Source: Amoebidium appalachense (Eukaryota > Ichthyosporea). Taken from it: a stretch of DNA of 64,000 nt. The DNA lies in the NCBI GenBank assembly GCA_963693365.1, contig CAVNZM010000004.1:11408001-11472000 (forward strand), given 5' to 3'. The translations under genes were made by a program, and so were the position numbers. The notes beneath the pieces are model-generated. The model saw only the letters and a list, made by a program, of their open reading frames with translations. It had not been told where the DNA came from and did not search any database. Of the stretch, positions 50,296 to 61,384 are shown one piece after another (position 1 is the stretch's first letter; each line of letters opens with the position of its first letter).

Positions 50296-51486
50296 AAATA
50301 TGTTTTAAACACGTACCCAGTTGGAGTCTGGGCCCCATCCAGACCAGCCAGCCGGCACGGTGGTGTTGCCCACCTTGCAGGAGGGATCACAGGCATACTC
50401 GGGGCCCTCCGCCTTGAGCCTCCTGAGCTCCTGCCTGTCCTCGGTGGACACATGCGCCCACGGTCTGTTGTAGTCGCAGATGTTGATGCGGTAGGAATCA
50501 CCGTCTTTTTGGTCCTTGAAAAGCGTCACAAGTGCATGTTTGTCCTTGACAAGATCGGTGACACCGCACGCCGCTGAATGGTCTGCCGTCACGACTTGGA
50601 AGGTCTGGCCCTGTGTGTTTGTAATAAGTGATATGTCGGTCGACCTGCAAAGGAGCACACACAGCAGCAGGCACTGCACAAAAAATACTAATCGGATAAT
50701 ATCCTGTCCGGAAAAGGGGGGAGGTGAGGGGAGAGGGGGGGGGGGGGGGGAGGGGGGAGGGGGGGGGTAGCTGCTGGGCTGGGCATGAACCTTTGTCATG
50801 AGCAGATTATGGTTCGGGAATGCTAGATTTGGGCAGATGGCGAGGCGGGGCAGGGCGGGGCGGGGGCGGGGCGAAGGGGGGAGGGGAAGAGGGGGGGGGG
50901 GGGGGGGGGAGGGGGGTGGAGGGGGGGGTTATATTTCGGCAGCAGGCAAGACTAACTTACCCTCTTGATATCCCCCTTGAATGCCGTGGCCGCTTTGAGG
51001 GTGAGCTGCATCTTCATGGGTGCACTGTGTAACACAACCACATGAGCAGGAGACCAAAAGCCCCAGCCCCCATATGCCACCAGCTCTCCTTGCACTACAA
51101 AAAAGTCATGCACACACTCGGCAAATAGATCTTCTGTCACCTGTGCTCACGAACACACTGATTCCCTGCAAATCTGTTTGCACTGCAATACTAGCAAAAC
51201 ACGAGCAATAACAAGCCCCCGGCAAGCCTTTGCAGCCCTATTGCACTGTGGCCGTGCAGCATAGATTACTACTACAATTTCCTCGCCCAAGAGTATCGAA
51301 CGCTTTTGCTTCAGAAAGCTCTCAAAGAAAACGAGGCCCAGGGGTGAGAGGCGGGCCGGAGGGGATTCGGGAGGGTGCGCAAGAAACAAGGAGTATACGA
51401 AGAGATAGACTTGTAAAGTTGAAGTGAAAGACACATGTCAGAAAACCAAAGGGGCGGAGGGTAAAGTGGAGGGTGTATGTGAGTGT

Positions 51487-51517
<31 letters not shown>

Positions 51518-51696
51518 GGGGGGGGGGAGGGGGTGGTTATATACTTTTCTTCGATGTTGACCACCAAAGCCTTGACCACGTCATCTGCCTTCGAGAATAT
51601 CTCACAGGGGGGACGCATCAAACATGAGCATGCTTGCGCAACGCCGCTGGCTGCCACCAAGAACATCAGGTGGCTTGCAATTTTCCCGACCACCAT
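49571..51696 (-). CDS. Secreted TIMP-like (netrin/NTR domain) protein
   Basis: Four exons in gene order: 51696-51545, 51024-50961, 50610-50317 and 49804-49571 (TAG); 247 residues, phases consistent. Residues 1-22 are a signal peptide ending VAQA, so the mature protein starts with Cys in CSCL, the Cys-X-Cys N-terminus by which TIMPs chelate the metalloproteinase zinc. FSKADDVVKALVV matches the conserved segment after it. ATAFKG, AACG (Cys87), RINIC (Cys117) and Cys146/Cys150 fall close to TIMP cysteines 70, 99, 124 and 127 when numbered from the mature end. The usual Cys13 is Ser, with a Cys at mature position 9. Exon 4 adds a 77-residue Cys-rich tail with about 14 Cys. An NTR-domain protein without inhibitor activity is the main alternative. 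The exon 3 acceptor (ACACACAG at 50611-50618) was set by phase. Confidence 0.85.
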
Positions 51697-53715
51697 GTTT
51701 GCGGTTTTTTTGCCAATGAAAGTGGAAGAAGGAGTGGTGCTTTTTTTTGTTCAAGTTCTGAAAGCAGTGTTCAGGATGGGCTGCTGGCTGACAGTGACAT
51801 GATGCGGTTTTCAGCTATGTTCACTCCACCCAAACTTAGCAAACTAGATGTCGGTGATTTTGACAGGTGTGATATTTAGCAAATGATATTGTTCATCGAT
51901 CCTTACCCAACTCAGAAATGGGTTTTCTGTGAACGTGCAACTTCTGAGAATGTCAGCTATTTTCTAAAAAACGAATACATAACTACTTATACCTCTACCT
52001 CTATCTATAATTATTTTACTATGTTCTGTAAGTGATTTTTTCAAGAGTTGAATTATTCATCCCGGATTGTGATGAAGCTTTTGACCAACCGCATCGGCAT
52101 ACCTTTAAGATTGTTTTGGCGGCCTCTTCAACATCATGATTGGATACAAGAGAAGCAGCTCAAACACAATTGGCTAGCTTTAGTGCCTGTGACCGTTAGA
52201 AATAGGCTAAAAAGGTAAAAAATGGCTGAGCCACGACATTGGACGGATCGGTCCAAGAAGGCCTACAGGCCTTGAGGAGCTGCCTGAGCTCTAGGTGTAG
52301 TGAAGAGCTGAGCCAATTGTGGCACGGAGATCCCGAAGGACAGCGCCGCGAGTTAACTGCCGAGGCGGTCTTCATGCGTAGGTGACGGAGCAGAGCAGCA
52401 GATTGGTGACAAAGGGATGAGCACAGTCGTGTAGATTCTGCATGGAGTTGTTTAATTTCTTGATGCGTTCGGTGCAAAAAGAGATCTGATCCGAGGTCTT
52501 ATGGACTGTGCCACCAAACGTGTCTCCATACCCAATATCCGCAGGTATAAGCGCCGCTACTGAGGTACTGCAGTAGGCAAGTGAGGTTCAGCTCAATAAC
52601 ATATATGCTAGCTCAAGAGACCCAACGTTTGGTCTCCATACCCAATATCCGCAGTATGAGCGCCGCTATGAGGTACTGCAGTAGGCAAGTAAGGTTCAGC
52701 TCAATAACATATATGCTAGCTCAAGAGACCATCTGCAACCTATGCTCACTACATAATCTCAACGAGAAGAGTCTTTTAAGATATGATACTACTTCGCATT
52801 AGTAGAACTGTCCAGGCCTGGCATACATATACGCAGGTGAGGACAGTATGCAGGTCCAGAATGTTCTTTTGAGTGTTTTAGTAAGTGCCAAACGCTTGAA
52901 CATCTCTTGGCCTATGCATGCCACCACCCGCAACCCTAATGTTTTTGCAGAGTATAAACATGTGCACTAACTAATGGGTGGAGACGATTACTGAGGGCAA
53001 GCCTCTGCCTTCCGCAACACTCAGTTGAATTGATATGTGAGACGTATGCTTCCGTGCCAGTGCTGAATGTAGAATGAACCATCCTGCGTGCACGTCAGGT
53101 TTAGGAAAAAAATCACTTGCGGGATTGAGTGTATCGATGTTTTGCCGACCATGTTGTTTGATTTATATGTGTTTTCGGTTCTTGGGCTCTGTTCCCTAGG
53201 TTATATGTCAGCTCAGTGACTTGGTGTGCGGTAAATGCACATGTACCAGCTGGGAAAAGTGTGCCCCGTTAGACTTTATATTTGGGAAAGGAAACCCCTC
53301 ATGTACAAAAGTATATCGAATAAAGTGAACAGTGCACAATGTATCACTATTTATGTGAGTCGAAAGTGTGAAGACTATTTTCTTCGGCTTGCTGCACCCA
53401 AAGCAAGTGGTGCCTCGCTCACATGTACAGGTCGTGCACAGGGAACACGCTCGGAAAACAAGCCGTGAGAAGAAGGCTGTGGAATTTTCGGTTGAAAAAT
53501 GGGTGCGCGTTTGACCAATTAGGAAAGTGAGCTCATGCGCCGTGTAATATTTGGCTAATCTTCCAATTCCTGGGTATAAAACGGTCGTTTGGTCATTTCA
53601 GCGTTGGCATTTTTTTGGAGTTGAAATAGATGAGTGAAAAACATTGTCGTTTCTGACTTACTAAACTCAAGCTTGAAAGACAAAAGAAAAAAGCAGTTAT
53701 TTTTGTGCGTTCACC
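51697..53715. other. Intergenic region upstream of OsmC-like gene
   Basis: Free of long G/C homopolymers, unlike most of the window. It includes a 110-bp tandem duplication (52522-52730). A minus-strand frame at 52196-52477 (93 codons) is unrecognised. It probably includes the promoters of the divergent TIMP-like and OsmC-like genes. Confidence 0.5.
52522..52730 (+). repeat. 110-bp tandem duplication, two units
   Basis: Both units begin GTCTCCATACCCAATATCC (52522 and 52632) and end GCTAGCTCAAGAGACC. They differ by a few small indels. Confidence 0.9.
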
Positions 53716-56105
53716 ATGGCTCTCTCTTCAGTTGCACCGACCCTGCTTACGGCAAGCCTTCGGACTGCCCTCCCTGCAATTGCACTTCGAGTGAGTTCCC
53801 TCGATGGCTGTTGAAGTGTCCACCACCAAACCCTTTTTCGTTTATAATGCACAGTTACAGCTTGCCGATGAATGGATTGTATTAGGCAATCTGTGGGAAG
53901 AGATCAACTGTGGATGAATTTAAAGTCACTGGTGAAGGAGGTAGGGTAGGTAACGGGCTGTCTGGTGGTGTAGGCGTGTGTGTGTCAGAGAGGGAGAGAG
54001 AGAGAGGGGGGGGGGGGGGGGGGGTAGAATGACTGTTATTAATGAAGTTTGACATGGTGGGGGGGGGGGGGGGTAGATTGACTGTTATTAATGAAGTTTG
54101 ACATGGTGAGGATCAATTGTGAAGCCCTGAAAGCGGGACGGGGAGGGATGTGTGGGGAAGAAAGGTTAGAAAGGATTTATGAGGGAAAGGGCTCCAAGCT
54201 GGTGCACTCGAGGCTGTGGGTCTGCAAGGCTTGACATGATGTATGCTACTTGGTTTGAAGCTAGAACCATGTAGATATAAGTAGCAGGCAGTCGTATAGC
54301 TGTAAGCGTGTTAGTAACGTGGAGAACTTATTGGCCCTTTCGTTGGAGAGGAAAAAGAATACCCGGATACATTAACGCGTTGTGCCACCGGTAGTTATGG
54401 TGGTGGTGTCGTGTGTGTGTGTGTGGTGGAGGGGGGGAGGGGGAGGGGGGAAGGAGAGGAGGGAGATGGAAGGAACGGAAGAAGAGTTGCTGCCTTTTTC
54501 TTCTTTCTGTTAGTCAATGCTGGAAAGGTGTGTGTGCGTGTGAGGGGGGAGGGGGGGGGGGGGGTGGGGATGTTGAATGAGAAGAACGAACTTCCCGTGC
54601 GCAGAACAGGTCACTTGTTTATTGCTTGCTGCCTAGTGCGACAGTGGGCACTAACGGAAGGGTATCACCCCTTCTGGGCAGCTCTATGCCACACAGGCAC
54701 CCAAGCTGAAGGTTGTGTCGGTGGTTGGTGAGGCATCTGGCCAGAAGACAACGACAGTGAATGGTGAAGGCCTGAAGGTGTGTTAGCAAAGTTCTCATTA
54801 TAATCGTGCAATGTCCAATGTGTGCTTTCATCTATTTCACCTGAATGGCGCTGCTCCATCCCTCCCCCCTCCCCCCCCCCAAATTCCTTCCTTCTCCTCT
54901 GACCTGTGACCCCCCCCCCCCCCCCCCCCTACCCCTCTGGCTTCCTGCCCCTCCCTCCGCCCCCCCCCCCCCTCTTCCCCCCCTCGACGTTCCAGGTTCT
55001 GCTTATTATGCATACTCTTTATGTGTGTGCTTCTCACTCTGTATTGTGTTGTCCGTCCTACATGTGATGTGTACTTCCTACTCTACGACACATTCTCCCC
55101 CCCCCCCCCCCCCCCCCCCCCCGGCCAGTGCTCTCTATCCCTCCCGGATTGCTTGTTAGGCTAACAACTGAACGAGCTTCATGTTTCACACAACTCACTG
55201 CTGTGTGTGCAGGTGACGTTTGATGAGCCCAAGAGGATTGGTGGGTCGGGCCTGGGCCAGACACCACTGGAGGGCCTCCTATCGGCTCTAGCCGGTTGTG
55301 AGGTGGGCCTATTCCACAGCCTGATTTTCATTCTTTTACATATTTTAAGGGATGGGTGACTGTGACAAGAAGGAGGTGATAAAGGGAGAAGTAATGGGTG
55401 AGCTGAGGGGTCGGGTGGTGGTGGTGGAGGGATGGGGAGGGAGGGAGTGGGGTTTAAGGGTGGGAAGGGTGGTCTATATTGCTCAATGTGGAGTATACGG
55501 AATTAAACACACGAGACAACACTAGCAGTGGGTGGCTTGAGCTCCGAGTGTTGGCGATGACGGGGAATGTTTTTGTGGTTGTGGGAGAGGGGAGGGGGCG
55601 GGGGAGGGGGAGGGTGGGGGGGGATCAGGCGGCAGGGGACACGGAAATCAGATTGAAGAGGAGTGGGTGGTCCACACGCTGTTGTGTCCAGGAAGGAGCC
55701 AACAGTTATATTCATGTGTTCTGGCATGTTTTTTTCACCACCAGACGGCCACGTTCATGAGCATGGTCCAGAGACAGAAGCTGGAGGTCTCTAAGATCGA
55801 GTACAAGCTGGATGCTGAGTGGGGTGCGTGCCCTGTGTGTGTGCATATACGTGCTTGGGGAGGGGATGGGGGGAGGGGGAGGGGGAAGAAGAGGGAGGTG
55901 TGTGTGGGGTGTTGGTGGAGGTTGTGGTGGGAGGGGGAGGGGGGATAAGCTGGGTGGATGGATGGATGGGTGGGGACACGAGCGAAGGGGCACACGTATC
56001 TCTGCTTCGTATCTTTTGGCAGCTCGTGTGGATTTTGCGTAAGGAAGGAGGGGTAGATTTGGGAATGTGAGGTACCCCTCGTGTATCAGTGTGTGTGCGC
56101 GCCAC

Positions 56106-56161
<56 letters not shown>

Positions 56162-56370
56162 GATATGGTGGGGAGGGGGTTTTTTGTGTGATTTTGGGTA
56201 GGTTGGAGAAAGTTCAATGGTAGTTTTCCCCACTTCATTACTTGCTTGCAAAGAGCCCAACACGACACTTACCTTATCGGGAGATGGGTGTTGGCAGATG
56301 TTTGTGATTGCCTTCGGTGGTGATGGTCGATACGTAGAGAGGACGGGGAGCTGTTTTTCTTTTTTTTTTT

Positions 56371-56401
<31 letters not shown>

Positions 56402-57121
56402 GGGGGAGGATGAGCGGGATAAACAGGTGGATTATTAGGATAGGTATTATTTCTCTTTCCATTTCTTTCTTTCTTTTTTTCTTTTTTTTTTTTTCTTCCC
56501 TGGGGGGGGGAGGGGGAGTGTGTGTTCCGTGGAAAAAAAGAGATGTGTGTTTAACTCTCTCCCTCCCCCTCCTTCACAGATCCCCGTGGGTTCATTGGTG
56601 TGGACGGGGTATATCCTGGGTTCCAGAAGACCACTGTGGATGTGAAGGTGCACACAACCATGGATGATGCAAAGCTGCAGGAGTTGGCAAAGGAGGTGTG
56701 TGGGTGGGTGGGGTATATGGGTAGTGGGGGGGGGGGGGGGAAGGTAAGGGTGGTCCTGGAAGGTAGTGGGCTCAGTGGTTTGAGGTCACCTTAAACGATA
56801 TGGAGTGTTGTGAACAGTTAGTTGGCTTGGTGCTCAGTCGACTGCCGAACACGGGGAGAAGGGGGTGGGGGGGGGGAGGAGGAGGAGGAGGGAGGGGAGA
56901 CGTTGGGGGGGGGGGGGGGGGGGGAAGGGGGGAGGGGATTTAGTAAGAAAGGTTGGGGGAAAGGGGGGAAGGTTAGTAAGAGAGCTGGTGAGGTCTGGTG
57001 ATTCCATAGAGCAATGCTCACCACACGGGTTGTTGTTCCGCAGGTTTCCAAGCGCTGTCCTGTGGCCAGAATGTTCGAGAAGAGCGGATGTGAGCTCAAA
57101 CAGACATGGACCAAGGCATAG
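53716..57121 (+). CDS. OsmC/Ohr-family peroxiredoxin-like protein with organelle presequence
   Basis: Six exons: 53716-53790, 54697-54777, 55213-55302, 55745-55823, 56580-56695 and 57044-57121 (TAG); 172 residues with consistent phases. Exon 1 encodes 25 residues rich in Ala, Leu, Ser and Thr with two Arg and no acidic residue, like a mitochondrial-type targeting peptide. The rest matches OsmC: DEPKRIGGSGLGQTPLE, LSALAGCE with Cys81, DPRGFIGVDGVYPGFQK, and KRCPVARMFEKSG with Cys152. The two cysteines are those that reduce organic hydroperoxides in the family. OsmC proteins are typical of bacteria, so a bacterial origin followed by intron and presequence gain is plausible. A poly(A) signal AATAAA lies at 57407. 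The exon 1 choice rests on phase and position only. Confidence 0.92.
54020..54110 (+). repeat. Short tandem duplication flanked by G-runs
   Basis: GACTGTTATTAATGAAGTTT occurs twice about 46 bp apart, each copy preceded by a G-run. Intron 1 of the OsmC-like gene. Confidence 0.85.
54998..55101 (+). repeat. Poly-C-associated dispersed repeat, copy 5
   Basis: TCTGCTTATTATGCATACTC, ATTGTGTTGTCCGTCCT and GTGTACTTCCTACTC, then poly-C. Close to the copy at 35911. Intron 2 of the OsmC-like gene, host sense. Confidence 0.75.
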
Positions 57122-58530
57122 AGGGTGTGAAGGAGTACATAGTGTAGTTTTTGAACACACACACAGAGAGAGAAGAGACACACACACATACACACCCACA
57201 CACATCCACACCTCATCTTGCTTTAGTTCTAGTATGAAATGGTTCCGTATGAGGTTGGCAGAAGACATCAGAAACGTACTGTAGCTGCTATTGACCTTGT
57301 CATAAATTCCCACGCAATCCCTTCTAGCTTAGCAGCCTTCTTTTGGGTTTTTGGTTTGTGATATTGATTGCAGGCACATTCTCTGCATTCCTGTACTCAG
57401 TAATCAAATAAAATCCACGCCGTTAATATCCACGTTCATGTCAACATAAACTCCAACCAGCCATTTTGGCCCCCGGGTCAAGGAGGACCCCGGGGGGGGG
57501 GGGGGGGGGGGGGGACGGCCAGGTGGAGAAGTGAAGAGAACGGGAGAAGTTGCTAGAGAGGGATTGGAGGGCCGCAGGGGGGGGGTAGGTGAAGGGCTAA
57601 TGCCTGACCGGGGTGCTGCTCATGAATTATATTGGTTTGGGACGGTTGGGTGTCGCCCCCGGGGGGGGGGGGGGGTTAGGGGGGGAAAGATAAGAGAAAG
57701 ATGCTCGAGCTATGTATTTAGTCGGTGACTGTTGGTTAATGGTAGATAATGTGTGTGTGTGTGTGCGTGCGTGTGTGTGGTGGTGGTGGTAGTGGGAAAG
57801 GAATGGGGGGAGGGGGGTTATGTGTGACTTCTGTGGGCTGGTGCGGTTTTCGCTGTTCCATTCCCATGATGATAAGTGCAGTCTAGCACTAACAGATCCC
57901 TTCCTATTTGCACGGCAAATAACTATGTACAAGTGCATGAATCATCTCTCTCTTTTGCTGGGCCTTACTGTAGTAGATGAAGCTTGGGCAGTGTTCCAAA
58001 ACAAAACAAATTCAACAGACACTACCTTTCATATAAATTCAGCTTTTTCCGCACTCAAAACTCTAAGTAAAAGAGTTGCATTCATAGTGAAAAAATCACA
58101 GGATGCAGGTCACTAAACCTGATTCATAAATGCTAAGGGAATCCGTTTTGGCCTGACAGTCTCTATATGCCATTCGATACATTCACTATACCGTTCTATG
58201 CATCGGCGCTATTTAGTACAAGAATCATAATAGAACACACATGGTGAAACTCGCTATTATCAAATCCACAAGATAGAACCGTTTGAGAAAAGGGAAATTA
58301 ATGATGAGCCCATCTAGAGTTCCGTGCGCACACATAAAGTGGTATATGGTGTGCGCATGCGCATTTGTGTGTGTGTGTGGGTGTGGGTGTGGGTGGGTGG
58401 GTATCTTTGTGTGTCTGTGTGTGTGTGCCTGTGTGTCTGTGTGTGCGCATGTAGAAGTGTGATTGCGCCAGTGTGTGGGTGTGTGTGAGTGCATGGATGT
58501 GGGTGGGGGGGGTTGGTGTATAGCAAAAAA
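57122..58530. other. Convergent 3' region between OsmC-like and bHLH genes
   Basis: Begins with the OsmC-like 3' UTR. Contains two G-runs (57493-57514 and 57661-57675). A 98-codon frame at 57820-58116 (+) has no recognised motif and no splice support. Confidence 0.55.
57407..57412 (+). promoter_or_regulatory. Polyadenylation signal AATAAA
   Basis: Canonical hexamer 286 nt after the OsmC-like stop codon, the first on this strand in that interval that I noticed. Confidence 0.6.
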
Positions 58531-58636
58531 TTATGACTCGGGAAGAGGGATATTGCCGCTACACGCTGTAGCTATATCCTCTTTTTCACATGGGCAAAGG
58601 TTGCTCCGGCTCCAGAACCTCCCCAACACTGCTTTT

Positions 58637-58733
<97 letters not shown>

Positions 58734-61328
58734 ACATGTACATGTACATGTGTTTGTATACCACTGGTGTTATGCTCATACATGCCTGCACGTATGGACG
58801 TGCATGTTGCAGCAGCTATTAGGTTGTGTTGGTACAGGCACGCTGGGAAGGGGGGGGGGAGGGGGGGGGGGAGGGAGAGAGAGAGGGAGGGAGAGAGAGA
58901 GAGGGGGGAGGAGGGGGAGAGGGGGAGGGAGGAGGGGTAATGCTGTTAGAGGACAGACGTAGAAACAATAACGGTGGTTCACTTCATGCCTTTAGTCCAA
59001 GCCCGTAGGCATGCAAGTGGTGGCATCAGGCGAATGGGTGTTTAATTTAATTTGAAAATACATTTGAACCAGTAGATTTCGAAACAAAAGTCATGGCTTT
59101 GACCCCCCCCCCCCCCCCTCCCCCCCCTCCCCTCCCCCCCCCCCTCCTCTCCCCCCTCCCCTCTTCCTCCTCGGGGAGGGCCCCATCCTCCCTCCCTTCC
59201 CCTCCACTCCCTAACGAGCTTATCCGAAAGTAAGAGGAATAAAAGAGTTACGGAAGAGCATAGGGCGGTGAAGGGGGGGGGGGGGGGGGGAGGAGGGGGG
59301 GGGGGGGGGAGTGTTTTGGTGCCCGTGCCAGACGGTGTGTGTGTGGGTGTGGTATTATTAGAGTGTTGTCTGCACACACACAAGTGGCAGACAGGTCAAC
59401 AGAGGATGACAGGGTGTGTACTAGGGCTATTTGCTTGTGGGATTGCATGCTTTGTGTTTGGCGGGGGGAGGGGGGGGGGAGAGAGAGGGGGGAGGGGGTG
59501 GGGGGGGGGGGGGGGGGGGGGAGGGGAAAAAATAGAGAACCATTTACACAGCTGGCAGGTGAGGGGGAGGGTGGAGGGGAGGGGGGACGGTGACTGGGGG
59601 GAGGGGGGAAGGGGGGAGGGGGGGGGGGGGGGGAGAGAGAGAGAGAGAGAGATAAATAAACAAACCATTTACGCAGGAACAAGGGGGAGGGGGGGGGGGC
59701 GGAATGATGGCTGGGAGGAGAGGAGGGGATGGGGGGGGGGGGGGCGGGTGGAACAAAGGAGAGACAAACCATTTACTCAGGAACCAAGGGGGGGGGGGGG
59801 GGGAGGCAAAGGGAGGCAGGGAGGAGAGGAAAGGGGTGGAGGGCCACTGTTGGGGTGGGTGGGTGCGCGGGGGGGGGGGGGGGGGGGGGGGGGGGTGGGA
59901 AAGAAAACAGAGGAGAGACAAACCATTTACGCAGGAACACATTCTCCTGCTCTAGCAGCTCTCTCTGCTTGCGGATGGATGCGTGCCTCTCCTGCAGACT
60001 CTTGATGTACTCAATGGCTGTGGTGTTTGATTGGGTCAGTGCAATGTGTAGGTTTTTGTCTATTGTTCAACGTTTTTTCCCCTCTCCAGCTCAAGGTGTA
60101 ATAGTAGAAAGGGCAAAATACATGGTGGGTGTGTGAGTATGTTGCGCATAAGCTATGAGCCGTCTTTTTTTTTGGGGGGGGGGGGGGGGGGGGGGGGAGG
60201 GGGGGGGGGGGGGAAGGGGGGGTTAAAGAACTTCAAGGCAGCCTGCGGAGGAAAGCTCTAGGCCAAAGGAAGGGGAATACTTGGAGGGTCAGGGTTGTAG
60301 TGAAATTAGGATTGATCGGGGCGGAAGTTGGGCGAACGCCGGGGGGGGGGGGGGGGGGGGAGGGGGGGGGAGGGGAGCACATACTCTGTCTGATGGTGCT
60401 GGCCTTTGTGCAGAATCCGCCCTTCTCCTTGCCCTCTCCCTCCGACTCCTGGGCAGGCACAATCTTCTTCAGATCAGTCAGGCCACTCTTGAGGGCGTCT
60501 CGTCGTTTTTGTTCGGCCAGACGGTTCATACGACGTCGCTCTTTGACTGATTGGTGGAAGGAGGCAACGTCCCTGGGTGATATGTGTTAAGTTGTGTTGG
60601 GTGTTTGAACTGTGAGTTTGGCAGCACCACTCAAGGTTTGTGTGTGTGGTCACACATGGGAGGAAAGCGTGGTGAATACTCAGTAAGGAAGTACAGCAAA
60701 GGCAGTGCGCTTTGTGGGTGATAATTTTGGAACTGCACATGTGATCGTGTATCTTGATATTTGAAGATTGTTTGCATGTGCCTGTGTATCTTGTCAATGA
60801 AGAGTGTGTGCATGCGCGGGGCCATTTCTCGAGGGGGTATATTGTTTTCTTGAGGGAGGGAAAGGCGATACCTATAGGCAAGGCAAGCTCAGGGAGAGCA
60901 AGGAGACGGAGCGTGCACGAGATTGGTGATCCTGAATGGTGCAAATGTGTAGATACATTCATATTTGAATAGAGCTCGAGGGAAGGAAGACGAGGGGAAT
61001 GAGCTGAAGTATCCCATATGATTGAGATATCAAAAGCCACATTGGTAGGGGATGTCAAGGGGTCTGTTCTGTGCGGGTGTGGATTGGTGGGTGTTCTTTG
61101 TTTTCTTTTTTTTTTTTTGGCGCAGGGGGGGGGGGGGGGGGGGGAGTGGGGAGAAAGGGAGGGAGGAGAAATATGGCCACATGGGGTGGTGGTGAGGGTG
61201 GTGAGGGTGGTGGGGGACTATTGTGTAGTGTGAGTTAGAGCAATGCAGGTGGTAGGAGGGGGATTTTTTCTCGTTATCTCGATTTGAGGGTGGTGGTGGT
61301 GGTGGTGGTGGTGGTGGTGGTGGTGGTG

Positions 61329-61384
<56 letters not shown>

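Noticed and set aside
52196-52477. 93-codon minus-strand frame as a possible transposon remnant
   Set aside because: No transposase or reverse transcriptase motif can be seen. Kept only as unexplained sequence.
57820-58116. 98-codon frame between the OsmC-like and bHLH genes
   Set aside because: No motif, no splice support and a length expected by chance in this AT-richer stretch.
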